This document shows positions 36,569-48,446 of a DNA stretch of 64,000 nt, piece by piece (position 1 is the stretch's first letter; every line of letters begins with the position of its first letter). Origin of the DNA: Fusarium oxysporum f. sp. lycopersici 4287 (Eukaryota > Ascomycota > Sordariomycetes > Hypocreales > Nectriaceae); NCBI RefSeq assembly GCF_000149955.1, contig NC_030994.1, forward strand, positions 2,844,366 to 2,908,365. Reading direction: 5' to 3'. The notes beneath the pieces are model-generated. The model did no database searches and was not told where the DNA came from. It worked only from the letters and a program-made list of their open reading frames with translations. The position numbers and the translations under genes were made by a program.

Positions 36569-37558
36569 TTTGTCTGAGATGGCATGAGTGAGCGATGAGA
36601 TGAGAGTCAGTGGGAGGATGCTAACGTTAGTGGAATAAGGTGAAGGACGCGTCGGTGTGGAATGGAAGGGGATTAGTCAGCTCGGTAAGATTGGTTGGCG
36701 GACAACACCAAGAGTGAGTATCACGAGAATTTGAATGGGGTGGTTTGTGCAGCGGAAGCATGCTCGAAATGGATTGTTAAGAGTGCGATAGAGATGTTGG
36801 AGGATATTAAATGTGACCAATCAGTAAAAGGAGGTCTGGGACCCGAGAGTCTGGGTAAGCGCCCAGAAGGAGATTGCGACAGAAGGGAAATAGCAGTTTG
36901 GGAATGGCTTCAATTGCCCTGTCATCTGGGTGATGGATCTTGAGTGTCAGATCGACCGGGTGGCGGGTCATCCCGTATGTCAAGACACCCTCACATTGAG
37001 GCTGCAAATAACACAGACAGTATATCTCGTCAATTGCAACTATCCAACATGCAATACTCTCCAACACAAAACAATGCATTATCGTCTCACAACATCAACA
37101 GATCACCCGTTGCCCCTTCAATCCCCCCGAAATCTACAGTGGACCCCCCAAACAAACAAGCACCGTGAATCCTATGGCCCAAAAACACGACCGCTCCCAC
37201 CAAAAAACATGGCCCGAATTCACGGCCCCATACAATTCTCCAGCGGCCGTTTTGCGAGACCCTGCATGTAGCAAAAACAATTGGTTCTTATTCCTCCCGA
37301 GTTTACGCGCTAGGCTGTAAAGGGGAAAAGGTAAACATTATGCCTGGAGGTTGTGTAAATGATGGCCTGGGGATGTTTTTGTTATGCTGGGAGTTGTGTT
37401 TTTTTTTAAATGCGAGGGGTTCGCTGTTTTGTTGATCTGTTATTCATGACTTGTTCAGTTCATTGGACTTGTTTTATTCGTCTTGGGTGGTCGCTTTACT
37501 TTATGAGTCTTCTTCGTAAACTGCTTGACGTCTCATTCAATTGCCATACTCACTCATC
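36569..37558. other. Divergent intergenic region
   Basis: About 1 kb of upstream sequence shared by the minus-strand regulator and the plus-strand coiled-coil gene. The region at 37300-37500 is T-rich. No gene recognised. Confidence 0.5.
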
Positions 37559-39580
37559 ATGGAAGACATTCATCTCCCCATCGCAATAAGACGCTCCCGT
37601 CGCAGCAGCATCAAGCCAGAGCCAGACATGCCCTCATCTCCTATGCCCTCCAAGACCCCCAAGCGAGGCGCCAACCGACGAGTCCGCTTCTCCGACCCAG
37701 GCGCCTCTTCATCCGGATTAACCCCCATGGTCAATCGCTTCACAGTCGCAACACCCAAACGCCGGCGTCACTCATCCCTACCTATCCAAACAACCCCCAG
37801 CACAATCCGCTCAAGTCCAGCGCTCCCTGAAAGCGGTGAAGTCACTTTTTTGCCACTGCGACAAGTCCTCGACGGTCGCGTCCAGCGAAGAATTCGTCGC
37901 AATGGTCTGAGCGAGGAGATGAACACAATTCAACAAGAAAAGCGCCGTCGGAATCAAGAAGCAAAAGAGGAAATTGAGAAGTTGAGAAATGAACTAAAAG
38001 CGCGTGATCGCGAAATCTACGAATTGCAGAATGCGACTATTGTCATCGACACAGATCGGATTTGGGATCTTGAGAAACAGATCCAAGATCTTCAAGATGA
38101 ACTGTCCAAGAGATCAGGCCGCGCTATGGATCAGAGTAGAGGGTATAACTGGACCCTTGCAGCGAGGGAGAAGTTTTCTCAGGATTTCATGGACATGACG
38201 CCCGATGAGGATCAGTTTGGGGATGAGACTATGGCGCAGTTCATTTGCAGTACGCCTTCGAGAGCGCGTACTTCGTTTATGACGCCGCCTGCTACGAGTC
38301 CTACTGTACCTGGAACACCGATCTTTGAGCCGGTTGAGACAACGGCTATGGTTGGTGTTCAGGCTTGTTTGCCGGATCCCAAGCAGCTGCAGTTAGAGGA
38401 GGAAGTTTCGTCGCTTCAGTTGGAGGTGACAAAGTTGACAGACACTCTCGAGTCTTACAAGACTCTCAGTGGACGCCTGAGCAACAAGTTGTCAGACTTT
38501 ACACCCAGGGATCAATCAGGTCTCGAGGCACAGATTGACGCTATGCTCCAAACAATGTCCGACAGAACACACGCCCTGCAAACCCTCACATCCTCCATCA
38601 CAAAACTCGGCTTCACCGGCTCCGACGCCAGCGAAATGATAACAACCCTCATCACCAACTTCCGCGCTGCCCGCTTAGAACTTGAGTACCTAACTCCCGG
38701 CGAAATCACCCTCCCCCTATCCTCCCACGGTGCAGAAGTCTTAGATCTCATGCTCACGCGCCTGCGCGACATGGCGAAGCGCGCAAAGGAAGATGAGGAT
38801 GCTATAGATGAGTATCACGAGATTGAGCTCTCTCTACGGAAGCAACTCGATGCAAGAGTTACAGTCATGGATGGTTTAAAAGCAGAGATGGGAAAGGCTG
38901 AGAAACTCATCAGTGACAAGATTGCGAGGATACGGGAGCTCGAGGTTGCGAATCAGAGGCTCAAGGGTGCTGTTGACGGGTATATCCGCGACATTTCAGA
39001 GCTGGAAGATCTCGTTCAACGAATGGAGCGTGAAGCTCATGATGCACACGATGAATACGCTGTGCAACTAGAAGTCAAGCACAAGATCCTCACCCGCAAA
39101 GAAGACACCATCGCCTCCCTCGAAAGCAAACTCTCATCCGCCCTCTCCCGCTCTTCCGATCTTCAAGCCCAAATCCTCAGCCTTCAAACCACCAACACAC
39201 AAACCATCTCCGAACTCAACAAAAAGCACGGCTCAGCACTCGCAGCGCGCGATGCAAGCGTTACAAAATATCGAAGTGAGATCGACAAGCTGAATGAATC
39301 TCTCCGCTCTGCACATGATAAAATCTGTGGACTACGAGTTGAGAACGGTGGCTTGAGGAGGGAAGTTGATGAGGAGAGGGTTAAGGCGAAGGAGGTTATC
39401 GATGCGATGAAGGAGGAGCTGGAGAGGGTGGTCAAGATGAGTCAGGAGTTTTTGACGCCGAGAAAAGAAGAGTCAGAGGTTGTGCAGAGGCAGGGGGGTA
39501 TGAGGAGGGTGAGTAAGAGGTTGAGGGGGAGGGATAGTGGGATGGGGTTGTTGGATGAGGAAGAGGAGGAGTTTTTCTAA
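37559..39580 (+). CDS. Coiled-coil protein of unknown function
   Basis: Intronless, 673 aa from the first ATG (MEDIHLPIAIRRSRR). A basic, Pro/Ser-rich head (residues 1-115, with KRGANRRVRF and PKRRRHSS, possible nuclear localisation signals and phosphorylation sites) leads into long coiled coils: about 125-185, 275-330 and 400-645, with a helical interruption near 335-395. It ends in an acidic EEEEEFF tail. The layout suggests a structural protein of chromatin, kinetochore or spindle pole, but no family signature is visible and I make no assignment. Cytosine-rich codons alternate with plainer stretches, as in neighbouring genes. Confidence 0.85.
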   Translation: MEDIHLPIAIRRSRRSSIKPEPDMPSSPMPSKTPKRGANRRVRFSDPGASSSGLTPMVNRFTVATPKRRRHSSLPIQTTPSTIRSSPALPESGEVTFLPLRQVLDGRVQRRIRRNGLSEEMNTIQQEKRRRNQEAKEEIEKLRNELKARDREIYELQNATIVIDTDRIWDLEKQIQDLQDELSKRSGRAMDQSRGYNWTLAAREKFSQDFMDMTPDEDQFGDETMAQFICSTPSRARTSFMTPPATSPTVPGTPIFEPVETTAMVGVQACLPDPKQLQLEEEVSSLQLEVTKLTDTLESYKTLSGRLSNKLSDFTPRDQSGLEAQIDAMLQTMSDRTHALQTLTSSITKLGFTGSDASEMITTLITNFRAARLELEYLTPGEITLPLSSHGAEVLDLMLTRLRDMAKRAKEDEDAIDEYHEIELSLRKQLDARVTVMDGLKAEMGKAEKLISDKIARIRELEVANQRLKGAVDGYIRDISELEDLVQRMEREAHDAHDEYAVQLEVKHKILTRKEDTIASLESKLSSALSRSSDLQAQILSLQTTNTQTISELNKKHGSALAARDASVTKYRSEIDKLNESLRSAHDKICGLRVENGGLRREVDEERVKAKEVIDAMKEELERVVKMSQEFLTPRKEESEVVQRQGGMRRVSKRLRGRDSGMGLLDEEEEEFF

Positions 39581-39952
39581 ACATGGCATGGGAATAGGAG
39601 TTTGGATGGACATTCACTGGCATTTTCCTTTGTTTAGCATATTATTATTTAATTCATATTCATATTGAGGTTGAGGTTGTCAGTGAGGGCGGGTGGCCGT
39701 GATGACTTGCCTTTCTGAGTAAGTACCGATTCGATAGCCGATGAATACCGATCTCCACACCAACCAATCTAATCAATCACTCATATTTTTTTTTCTCATT
39801 CGGAATTACCGTCCGAGTTCGGCCGTTCGAAACCGCTTATCAAGATCCAATCTCATCTCAATAATCTCGCATCCCTTTCACTCCCCATACTTATACAACC
39901 CCAGACTCTCTCACTTACACATCACCGTCACATATACCCTTACTCACACATA
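39581..39952. other. Intergenic, coiled-coil gene to Mpv17-like gene
   Basis: About 370 bp: 3' flank, then a pyrimidine-rich leader from about 39840. Nothing else seen. Confidence 0.5.
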
Positions 39953-40791
39953 ATGACAATACTCATCCTCCGCCCAGCATTCAAACATCCCCTCCGCCAC
40001 CTCCAACGGCGCTTCCAAACCTCGCCCCCTAAAAAAGACCCCGTCCCAGTGCCCGCCACCGTCGCCCCCCTGCCTCTATGGCAGCGCCTCGGACCTTTGA
40101 CAACAGCTGTTCAGGCTTATGCGCGTGCGCAGAATAAGAGTCCGTATAAAACACAGGTTGCCACCGCGGTGGTGATTTACATCGCAGGGGATCTGAGTGC
40201 GCAGTATGTTAGTGGCAATGAGTATGATCCTGTTAGGACGTTGAGGAATGCGGTTATTGGGTGTGTTGCTGCTATACCGAATTATAAGTGGTGAGTCTTT
40301 CTTTTTCCTAGTTATAGTGAGAGTATGAGTGAGGCCGAGGGTGAGCAACTTTACAGTTTGATATTAATATTCTGTCCAGGTTCATGTTTCTCTCCCACAA
40401 CTTCAACTACTCCTCCCGTCTTCTCTCCCTCGCCACAAAAGTAACCGTCGGCCAAGTCGTCTTCACGCCAATCTTCAACACATATTTCTTCGGCGCCCAA
40501 GCCCTGCTGTCCGGTTGCGACATCCCCGGGACAATCGAGCGCGTCAAAGACACCGTGCCAACCAGTATTATCAACTCCTGCAAATTATGGCCCATGGTCA
40601 CGGCGTTTAGTTTCTCGTTTTTGTCGATTGGGTGGAGGCCATTGTTCCATGGTGTTGTGGCGGTGGGGTGGCAGACGTATTTGAGCTTCTTGAATAGGAT
40701 GGCTGAGGTCAAGGAGAGGGAGAGGCATGAGAGTGAGGGCAAGATGGAGGTTGGAGAGAGGGTTGGGTATGCTGTTGCTCAGGCTGCTTGA
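39953..40791 (+). CDS. Mpv17/PMP22 family inner-membrane protein
   Basis: Exons 39953-40290 and 40380-40791 (89-bp intron, longer than most here) join in frame to 249 aa. The N-terminus is Arg-rich (TILILRPAFKHPLRHLQRRF) and fits a mitochondrial presequence. The body shows the family pattern: YKTQVATAVVIYIAGDLSAQ in the first helix, GPLSHNFNY-equivalent FLSHNFNY, and the C-terminal LWPMVTAFSFSF with GWRPLFHGVVAVGWQTYLS. Known relatives form or regulate channels in mitochondrial or peroxisomal membranes; Sym1 supports growth on ethanol at high temperature. Confidence 0.92.
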
Positions 40792-42166
40792 TTACTTGGG
40801 AGGGTTTCTTTTGTTCAAGGTTGGGATAGACTTGGGTTTGATAAATTAGACAAAAATGGCGTTTGGGTCAAATAGACAATTCTCTTATGTTCTGGCTTTG
40901 CGAGAATGAAACATCCAACAGCTTCCTGCGACAGGGATCAATAAATAACCAGCCATTTCTGAAGAACCTTTCAACCTGCTCAGTATCTAAAACACCAAGG
41001 ATCTTCCAACATAGCCCGGGAGTTTAAATCCACCGTAACTGATACTGGCAGAAATGCTACTCTGGAATGGAGAGATGTTCAATAGAGCCGTGCAGGTTTG
41101 CTTTATAAAGGACAAAATGGCCTGCGTCGCTTTGTAAGTTCATCGTGGCCTTCAGGTCACGGATCAATATATTATCACTATTATCAATTTTTTATTACCA
41201 GCCTATAGACATAGGTTGAGTCGTGTATCTAAGCTAGCCAGACCTCGTTAGTTCTGATTTGCATTTCCCCTTCCTTCAACACTTGGCTGTTCTTTCTCAG
41301 AAACCTTTCAATGCCACGAAACCAAGGCCTGCAGCTTGCATGAAACTATCAAATGCAGAAATGAACTCGGTGTATTCATGATGCCCAGGAACGATGCTGC
41401 CCTTTTCAGACACGGCTATGCACAGTCGCCTGCAAGCCACAGCGCTAACCACGCATTCGATAGATCCATTCCTTTCTGTACGTCTCAGCTCAGCCAGCCC
41501 GAAACAAAAACCATCAGCTCTCCACTTCCCCATGAATTTCCCTCGTTCGGAACCCCAGGGATCGGCCTGGAGCGACATGCATGGCCTAGATCCATCTATA
41601 TCATCAAAGCGTTTCTATGTCCCGTTCGGAGGCGAATCATGTGATTGCCGAGTCGGCGCCACGAATATCAGAGCGCATCACCTGAAATTCCAATGGTGCG
41701 ATACTCGTGAGCCATGTTCCGGCGGGGACTCTCCTTTGAGTCTTAGTCACGATTTCATTATCCCTGAACAACGGCAAGGCGTCTAATATCACAGAACATG
41801 CATGCTTTGAAATGTACTCAATGTGATACTAGTTGGACTCCATTTGCTGGACAAGGTTGTAAGTTTGCAGTTATCGTGTCCTCATGTAGCCACAGAACTT
41901 CTTAGCTGGTGATAGGCAAAGACATGCAGAGAATTATTGAAGTGAATTCCAGAGGGAACGGATATGGGTCGGAATGTGGAATCCATGGACCTCTGAACTC
42001 AGTTCGAAGACTTCACTAAACATTTTACGTGAAGCCAAAGTTCGAGGTTTGACTATATATAGTTGCTCTACTTGCAGCTACCATCATTCTCATCATCAAC
42101 AACTCTTCAATTCTATCGATTCATCGTCTACCCTTTTCTGACAACCTTATCTTCTCACTCATCACA
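40792..42166. other. Intergenic, upstream of the lectin-domain gene
   Basis: About 1.4 kb. Two overlapping open frames near 41.3-41.8 kb have no recognisable domain or supporting splice pattern. The final 120 bp form a clear TATA promoter and leader for the next gene. Confidence 0.5.
42053..42062 (+). promoter_or_regulatory. TATA element of the lectin-domain gene
   Basis: CTATATATAG lies 105 bp before the ATG at 42167 and is followed by a CT/CAT-rich leader typical of strongly expressed fungal genes. Confidence 0.6.
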
Positions 42167-44516
42167 ATGTTCGTCTACGAAGGCCGTCTCGACTGGAAGC
42201 CCTACGGCGATAACGAGACCTTCGTTATAATCCTGCCTGACGGTCCAGTCCGCGTTGGCGACACCGCCTATCTCTTTTCCCAATGGACAAAAGATGCTCA
42301 GGGCACCAAGAAGGCCAACTTCTTCCAAAAGTCCGCCATCGAGAAGGTCTCCAAGACTCCCAGCGGCGATGACACCTTCATCGCCAAGGCTTCCTACTAC
42401 AGCTGGGAGATCACCTCCCACGACGTCTACGGCAAACTCGACGTTGTCATGTCAAACCCCGCTGGCGCTAAGAGCAACATGCCGTTCAAGCGTATCTGGC
42501 AGTCTAAGGGCGAGGAGGCCACTGGAGCTGCAAGGATCTGGACTGGTAAAATTTCTTGGTCCAAGTATGCTAGTGACGAGATGAGTATTTTCATCGTCCC
42601 CGAGGGATTCGGTGATGGAAAGCCTGTTCTTTCGCTTTGGCAGTGGACTCATGATGACACTGGTACTGAAAAGTCCCCGTCCTTCCGCGCCGAGTCCCAA
42701 AAGATGCTGTCTGGTGCCGGAAAAGGCGTCAAGTTCTCTTACCATTCGTACTACGATATTACGTGTACTTGGGACGAGACTACGGAGAAGCTTGCTGTCC
42801 ACATGAAAGGACCTGAGGCCAACCAGGATCTTGGCGAGTACAATCTCTCCGCTTTGATTGATCGCCACTCACAGTAAGTCCGAGGTCACAGGCTCATTTC
42901 AATACTAACCACCATTCAGTGACTGGAACCCCCCAGAGTATTCTCCTTCGGAGAAGACCGAGGTCGAAGTCCGCCTTCCCCAACCTCAGCCGTCTCTCCC
43001 TCGCATTCTAGGACCCCTTCCTTTCCCCAAGAACCTCATTGACACTCTGCGACATACCATCGCCTTTGCCGATCAGGCTGGTTACCTCGCCAAGTACGCT
43101 GAGGATGTAAGTAACCTCTATTGACTTGAACTAACATTGGCTAACGACCGCAGCGATTCAAAGCACTCGATGCCGACTTCCATGCTCGAGGCGAACAGCT
43201 CAATGCCGCTACCACGGAGAACAGCGAGCTCAGGAAGGAGATCAAGAAGCTAATTGATGATCTCAATGTCGAGAAAGCCAAGACCGCTGATCTGACCAAG
43301 AGACTCGCCGACACTCGAGCAGCTCATGCTGCCGATCTCAAGAAGAGAGATGAAGACCTCGCGAATGGCAAGAAGCACGATGATGAAGACCACAAGACGA
43401 TTGACCGACTAGTTTCTCAGCTTGAATACGAGCGAGCTTCCAAGGCCGAGGTGCAGAAGAAGCTTGACCAGACGACGACTGATCTTAGAGCCGCCGAGGC
43501 TCGTCTCCAGGTTGAAGCCGCCAAAATCATTGATCTCACCGCTCGCATCGCCACCCTCGAAGCCCAACTCGAAGTTGAGAAGCGAGAAGGCGGTAGACTC
43601 CGAGGTGAGAACAAGCAGAAGGACGAGACCATCGAAAAGCTGGAGAAGGCCAAGAACGATCTCCAGTGCCAGCTCGAACAGGCACAGGAAGATGTCAAGG
43701 ACCTCGAAGCGCTTGCCAAGGAAAGGAGCGTGACAATCAGCGAGAATGGTGATGAGATCATCAGGCTCAACAAGATCATCCAGGTCAAGACAGATGCGTT
43801 TGGCAAGCTGCAGACGGAAATGAATGAGAAGGCGAAGGAGCTGAGGACTCATATGCATGAGGGTCATGTTACTCCTGCTCCTACTGCTGCCCCTGAGCCT
43901 AAGCTCCGCTTCAAGTGTAACATTCGAAGTGAGAGCTCAAGCGGCAACAAGAATGTCTTCTTCGACCTCAACGGCGCAGGTGGCCAGAACCCTCCTGTTC
44001 ATGCTATGTAAGTACTTCCCTCCTCGACAAATCGTGATGACAACTAATTTCTGTTAGCTCCGATGGATCGCACAAGTGGAACTCCAACCAGATCTGGGAG
44101 ATCTTTTCAGTTCCTGGCTCTAACACGCGGGTCATTATCAAGAACGCGGGCAACAGCTTTGTCCTCTTTTCAGCTGGTAAGTACACAACTCTACACAACA
44201 GACCAGATTACTTACGAAGGATATAGGACACGGACAGACTGTCAAGTGCGAGAGAAACCGCGATGTCTCTGACCTTGCAGCTCAGTGGGATCTTCAGGGC
44301 GCAACAGTCGAGAACGTCACTGACAGCACTCAAGTCCGGTAGGTGACTCAACATCTTATGTATGAACTACAAACTGATGAGGGATTTAGATTCCGCAATG
44401 CTAAGGACGAGACGTACCTTGATCTGTCGGGTGGCAACACTACGAATGGCACAGCTTTCCTGACCTACAACGGTCATGGTGGTGTCAACCAGGCTTTCAA
44501 GCTCTGGAAGCACTAG
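42167..44516 (+). CDS. Duplicated beta-domain / coiled-coil / ricin-B-like lectin protein
   Basis: Six exons (42167-42873, 42920-43106, 43154-44007, 44058-44176, 44227-44338, 44390-44516) join in frame to 701 aa. No signal peptide. Residues 1-105 and about 120-222 are two copies of one domain: FVYEGRLDWKPYGDNETFVI against RIWTGKISWSKYASDEMSIF, then LFSQWTKDAQGTKK against LWQWTHDDTGTEK, then KASYYSW against YHSYYDI. A Pro-rich linker (about 238-275) leads to a long coiled coil (about 300-560). The C-terminal about 140 residues look like a ricin-B-type beta-trefoil with three QxW-like turns (NQIWEI, AAQWDL, NQAFKLW). This suggests an oligomeric, cytosolic, sugar-binding protein; function unknown. 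The N-terminal domain family is not one I recognise. Confidence 0.85.
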
Positions 44517-45452
44517 GGAGGGGATTGCAGGGATGCGGCCTTGTCTTTCTACTCCGTGTAGTTTATTGAGTCTTCTTAGTGAAATTGACTTTTATCATTT
44601 TGCGCTTGATTGGTTTTGCCACATCGTGACTCCGGAGAGCGATCAAGATTAAGCTGTTGTCAATCCTGCTGAGCAGCTTATCCTCGCTTGCTGCATGGGG
44701 TATATACCCTCCATGAAAAAGGGACTGACAAGTCTGAAGTGATTGCCTGTATCTGTTATGCAGGGATTGTTGCATCCCTCAGAGCGCTGAAGCATTGCTG
44801 GGCAAGAGAGCAGTCTTTTGATGTGGAGGTTTGTTTCTGGGTTGGTGCGACAAGCGTAGGGTGGTCAGGTTGTGAGACATGCAAGGGGTTACCTAGCTAC
44901 CACTTGATTCAAGACCAGCAGATGCGTTTGAAATTGAAAAGCGGTAGAGCCAGTCAAATTTGGAGCAAATGTAATGATGCAGTTGGTAAAGCTAGGTTTT
45001 ACATGGCACAAGGGACGTTCTAAGTGAGGAAATCTAGTTGACTCGCTGACATGGCAAGTCTTTGTTTTGCTTCTTGTTTAATAACCTATACCGGATACCA
45101 ACTTCGGATGCCTGGAGCCATAGGAATAGTGCCGAAGGCAAAACTGGTTCAACAGAGTCGGCAAGTAAGATCATCTCATAGTAGCTTTAGTTCTCAACAA
45201 TCTAGTGTCCCTTTCTACTACGCGGTGAGGACATCATCTCAAACCAGATTGATGGTCTTTTATTATAGGCGAGATTGACTGGCGTTCAACCTCATCGCTA
45301 TGACGCGGACTATGGCTTGGTAAGGTAATTGTGGTTTGAACCTACATACATGATAATCATTCTGGAGCTCTAGAGACGCCATTCAGGTGTGAGTAAGCAC
45401 AGAAGTAACCCTATTATAATTAATATACAGATGAAGAATTAAAACCACCAAA
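44517..45452. other. Convergent intergenic region
   Basis: About 940 bp between two 3' ends. One plus-strand frame (44688-45023) is open for 111 codons but shows no domain. Nothing else seen. Confidence 0.5.
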
Positions 45453-47561
45453 CTAAGTGAACTTGTTCAGATGGCAAGCCTTGACAGTCGACCCAGCCAT
45501 GCCAGGAATAGACTTCCCACTTGGCATCCTCACACTCAAATCATTTCCAGCGCAACCACCTCCATTCGCCCAAAGATACGTAAACGGGATAGCATCACCC
45601 TTCTTCAACTGAATCTGATACGAACCTCCCTTCCACAACTGAGAGTTCTGTCCCGTTCGCGTCCCCTGGATAGCCCAGGCGTTGACGTTCCACGTATACG
45701 CTGCATCCTTGACCCAAAGATAACCCCAGTTATCAATTGTATCAGGAACAGAGAACGTATACATTCCTGTCTCTTTGGCGTAGAAGTATGCGTTGTAGAG
45801 AAGTGCTACTTGAGAAGAATCGAATGTTCCACTGCCGGAGAGGGAGAGAGTGCTGCAGGTGCTAAATTGGAGGGTCTGCGTGTTGCCTGACGATAGCGGG
45901 GTTTTGCCTTTGAAGTAATTGGTGGTGAAACCATCGTCGTAGATGTTGGCGTCGAAAGGGCAGTTGAATCGACGATAGGCAATGTCGTTGTTATCAGCAA
46001 AGGTAGTCTCGACAACCCAAGCGGTGACAGTCGAGGTCTTCTTCTCAGTAACGGTTGAAGTAAAGACACTGACTGACGTAGTAGTGATAACTTTGGTACT
46101 GTTTACAATTAGCTCTGAAATGGAAAAAAGAAAAATGGTAGGAAAATTACTATTCTTCAATGGGAGCAACAACATCTGTAGAAGCTGTGATGAAAGTCGT
46201 GGGCTCAACTGTCTCAGTGATTGTTGTATGAGCTGTAGGTTCTTCGAGATCAAGACACGAGCAGATATCAGAGGTTTGAGCCTCAGTCCAGTCAGATGGT
46301 ATCGCCTCAGGAATCTCAATCTCATCCTGGCCACGCTTCTCTCGATAGGGGCCGCCTCGGTCGAAAGTAGGAACTGGGGCAGTGTAGGAGTATGCGGTGT
46401 CAAGGCATGTGATTGTTTCGATCGATCGCGTTGAAGTAACGGTTGCCTCTGACCACTATCACAATGGTTAGTACACGCTCTCCAAGTATGGTCAGTGCAT
46501 CTTACCTCAGTATTCGTCTTGTACTCTGTCACGATTGCAGTTATGCCATCGTAGTTAGTCTCAATACGCGTGAGAGCGTCGGCGGTGATGGTGGCGACAT
46601 CGACTTGGTACACGTTTGTGGGATCGGTTGTTGCGTAATCGGTTCTGTACGGAACGTCATGAGTGAGAGTTTAAGGTTTGTTGAAGTAGGGAACTTACAT
46701 GGTATGCGTGGTCATAGACAGGTAACTGACACAGAAGGGAGAGGCAACTGGGTCAAAGGCCAACATTGAGATGACATATGCATTGTCATAGCAGAACTCA
46801 GAGGTAGAAGACGGCGCAGCGGTTGTAGCCTCAGTGGTTGTACCCTCGGTCGTGCTATGCTGAGTTGTTGAAGGGTCAGTGATGGCACCACTGGTAGGCT
46901 CGATAGTATCGGTTGTTGGCTGCGTGGCAGACCCAGTTGTGTCGTCGGTCGTTGGGAGAGTCGTGTGAGAATCAGTCATAGCCGTGCCAGTAGTAGGCCC
47001 ATCGGTAGGTTCAGTGGTTGGCTCAGTCGACGATTGAGTGGCAGGGTCAATTGTGGCCTGCCCCGTCAGTTCAGTCGTAGTAGTACCAGTTGCAGTAGCA
47101 TCGGTGGTATCATCGGTGGTAGGCGCGGTAGTAGGTTGTGTCGTTGGATTCACGTCGGTAGTACCAGTCGTGATACCAGTAACAGCAGTATCAGTAGAAG
47201 GTCCAAGAGTCTCTATCCCACTGGTGGAGACCAATACATCACTACTTCGAGAACCAGTTTCAGATGTGGAGCGACCTTCAGAAACAGATCCAGAGTTGGA
47301 CAGTAGCGTAGCCAACGTGGTGGAGCCCCCAGACGTGACGGTCTCAGAGCCAATAGTCACAGATGAAGTGGCTTCCTCTATACCAGAAGACTCGGAAGTG
47401 GCAGTACGAGTCGCATCTGAGACTTCAACTGAAACGGTTGAAGAGGGAATGCTGGCGTCGGCAGACGAAGAAACAGACGCCCTGGAACTCACAGGCTTGC
47501 ATGGCCCAGCGTAGGTTGTAGCAACCGCAGCCGCGGCTAGAAACACCTTGTGAAACAACAT
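45453..47561 (-). CDS. Secreted GLEYA-domain adhesin with Ser/Thr-rich stalk
   Basis: Exons 47561-46699, 46644-46506, 46455-46151 and 46098-45453 join in frame to 650 aa. Signal peptide MLFHKVFLAAAAVATTYA. Residues about 25-265 are an extended Ser/Thr/Pro stalk, likely heavily O-mannosylated, with TTD and PTT repeats. A Cys-bearing middle (FCYDNAYVISML, later CSCLDLEEP) follows, with a Kex2-type KR site near residue 375 (YREKRGQ). The C-terminal about 180 residues form a GLEYA/PA14-like domain: GSGTFDSSQVALLYNAYFYA, YTFSVPDTIDNWGYLWV, GDAIPFTYLWANGGG. Known relatives bind glycans on host or fellow cells. No GPI signal at the C-terminus. Intron 3 is needed to reach the GLEYA domain in frame. 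Confidence 0.9.
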
Positions 47562-47650
47562 CGCAAAACGAATGACAGATAAACGAGTGACTGCGCGAGA
47601 AAGAGTGAAAGCGCGATGAAGATTCCCAAGTAAACACAGAGAGAAACCTC

Positions 47651-47656
47651 TTTATA
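47651..47656 (-). promoter_or_regulatory. TATA box of the adhesin gene
   Basis: TATAAA on the minus strand, 90 bp before the adhesin ATG. Position fits a TATA-dependent, inducible promoter. Confidence 0.6.
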
Positions 47657-48009
47657 TCCATCCTCCTACCAAGGTCTAGATTCTTTACACCCTGACGCTA
47701 TTTCCGAATGGCAGGCCCCTAGCAAATTTGATCGTCATGTATTTTAAGCTTATGTGTTGGTGGCTTCCATGCTTTTCGAAATAGCATGGCTGAGAAGTCA
47801 ATGGTGTTTGAGCTATTGGCAATAGTATTGGAAATATCGTGTGTTGCTGGCGGGGCGGGTTGAGGTACCTGCATTAGTGCGACTGGTCGGGTTTGGACCC
47901 TGTTGATCAAACGTTGATCATGTTACGGTTGGATAATAGGGCTGTTAGGGGAGGGCCAGGGGGCCTGGTTACGCTAAGATTTGCGAGCCCCGGCATTAGG
48001 CAACATTTC

Positions 48010-48340
48010 ATCTACAGCTGTTAGATTAGTAGGACCTCTATATCCTAAGGTCAAGGTATACCTTTAAAATGCTATAAAAGGATTAATAAATATTAACCAA
48101 ATATAACTAACATACTAAGATAGTAATTTATATAATACTTATGATCATTTTGTACTTATTTATTATAAATAAAATATTAAATAATAAAATCTATTGTTAA
48201 ATGCAAAGCTATATATAAGTTTAATTTAATAACAGAACTAATTTAAATAAGCCTTATATAGTACTTAACCTATTTTAGTATTCTAAATAGACTTATTTAA
48301 GGTAGGCTACCAAGATGTTCTTTTTTACTATAATGAGTAT
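48010..48340. repeat. AT-rich island, probably a decayed repeat
   Basis: About 330 bp very rich in A and T, with many TA and TTAAT/ATTAA steps and no open frame. Such islands in this group usually come from transposable elements damaged by repeat-induced point mutation. No terminal repeats are evident. Confidence 0.6.
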
Positions 48341-48446
48341 TTAAAGTCACAGTGTTTTGGTAGGCCCACGTACTGCACCCTCCACTTTCAAGGCGTGCCC
48401 TATAAGGTTGACATCCAGCAACAACATCACCATAAGACAGACTTCC

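Noticed and set aside
41336..41786. Overlapping plus-strand frames of 102 and 130 codons
   Set aside because: Both frames equally open, no domain, no promoter or splice support.
44688..45023. 111-codon plus-strand frame after the lectin gene
   Set aside because: Ends without a recognisable motif and lies in a convergent 3' region; probably chance.
47038..47514. 158-codon plus-strand frame opposite the adhesin stalk
   Set aside because: Val/Ser-rich mirror of the repetitive Ser/Thr codons on the coding strand.
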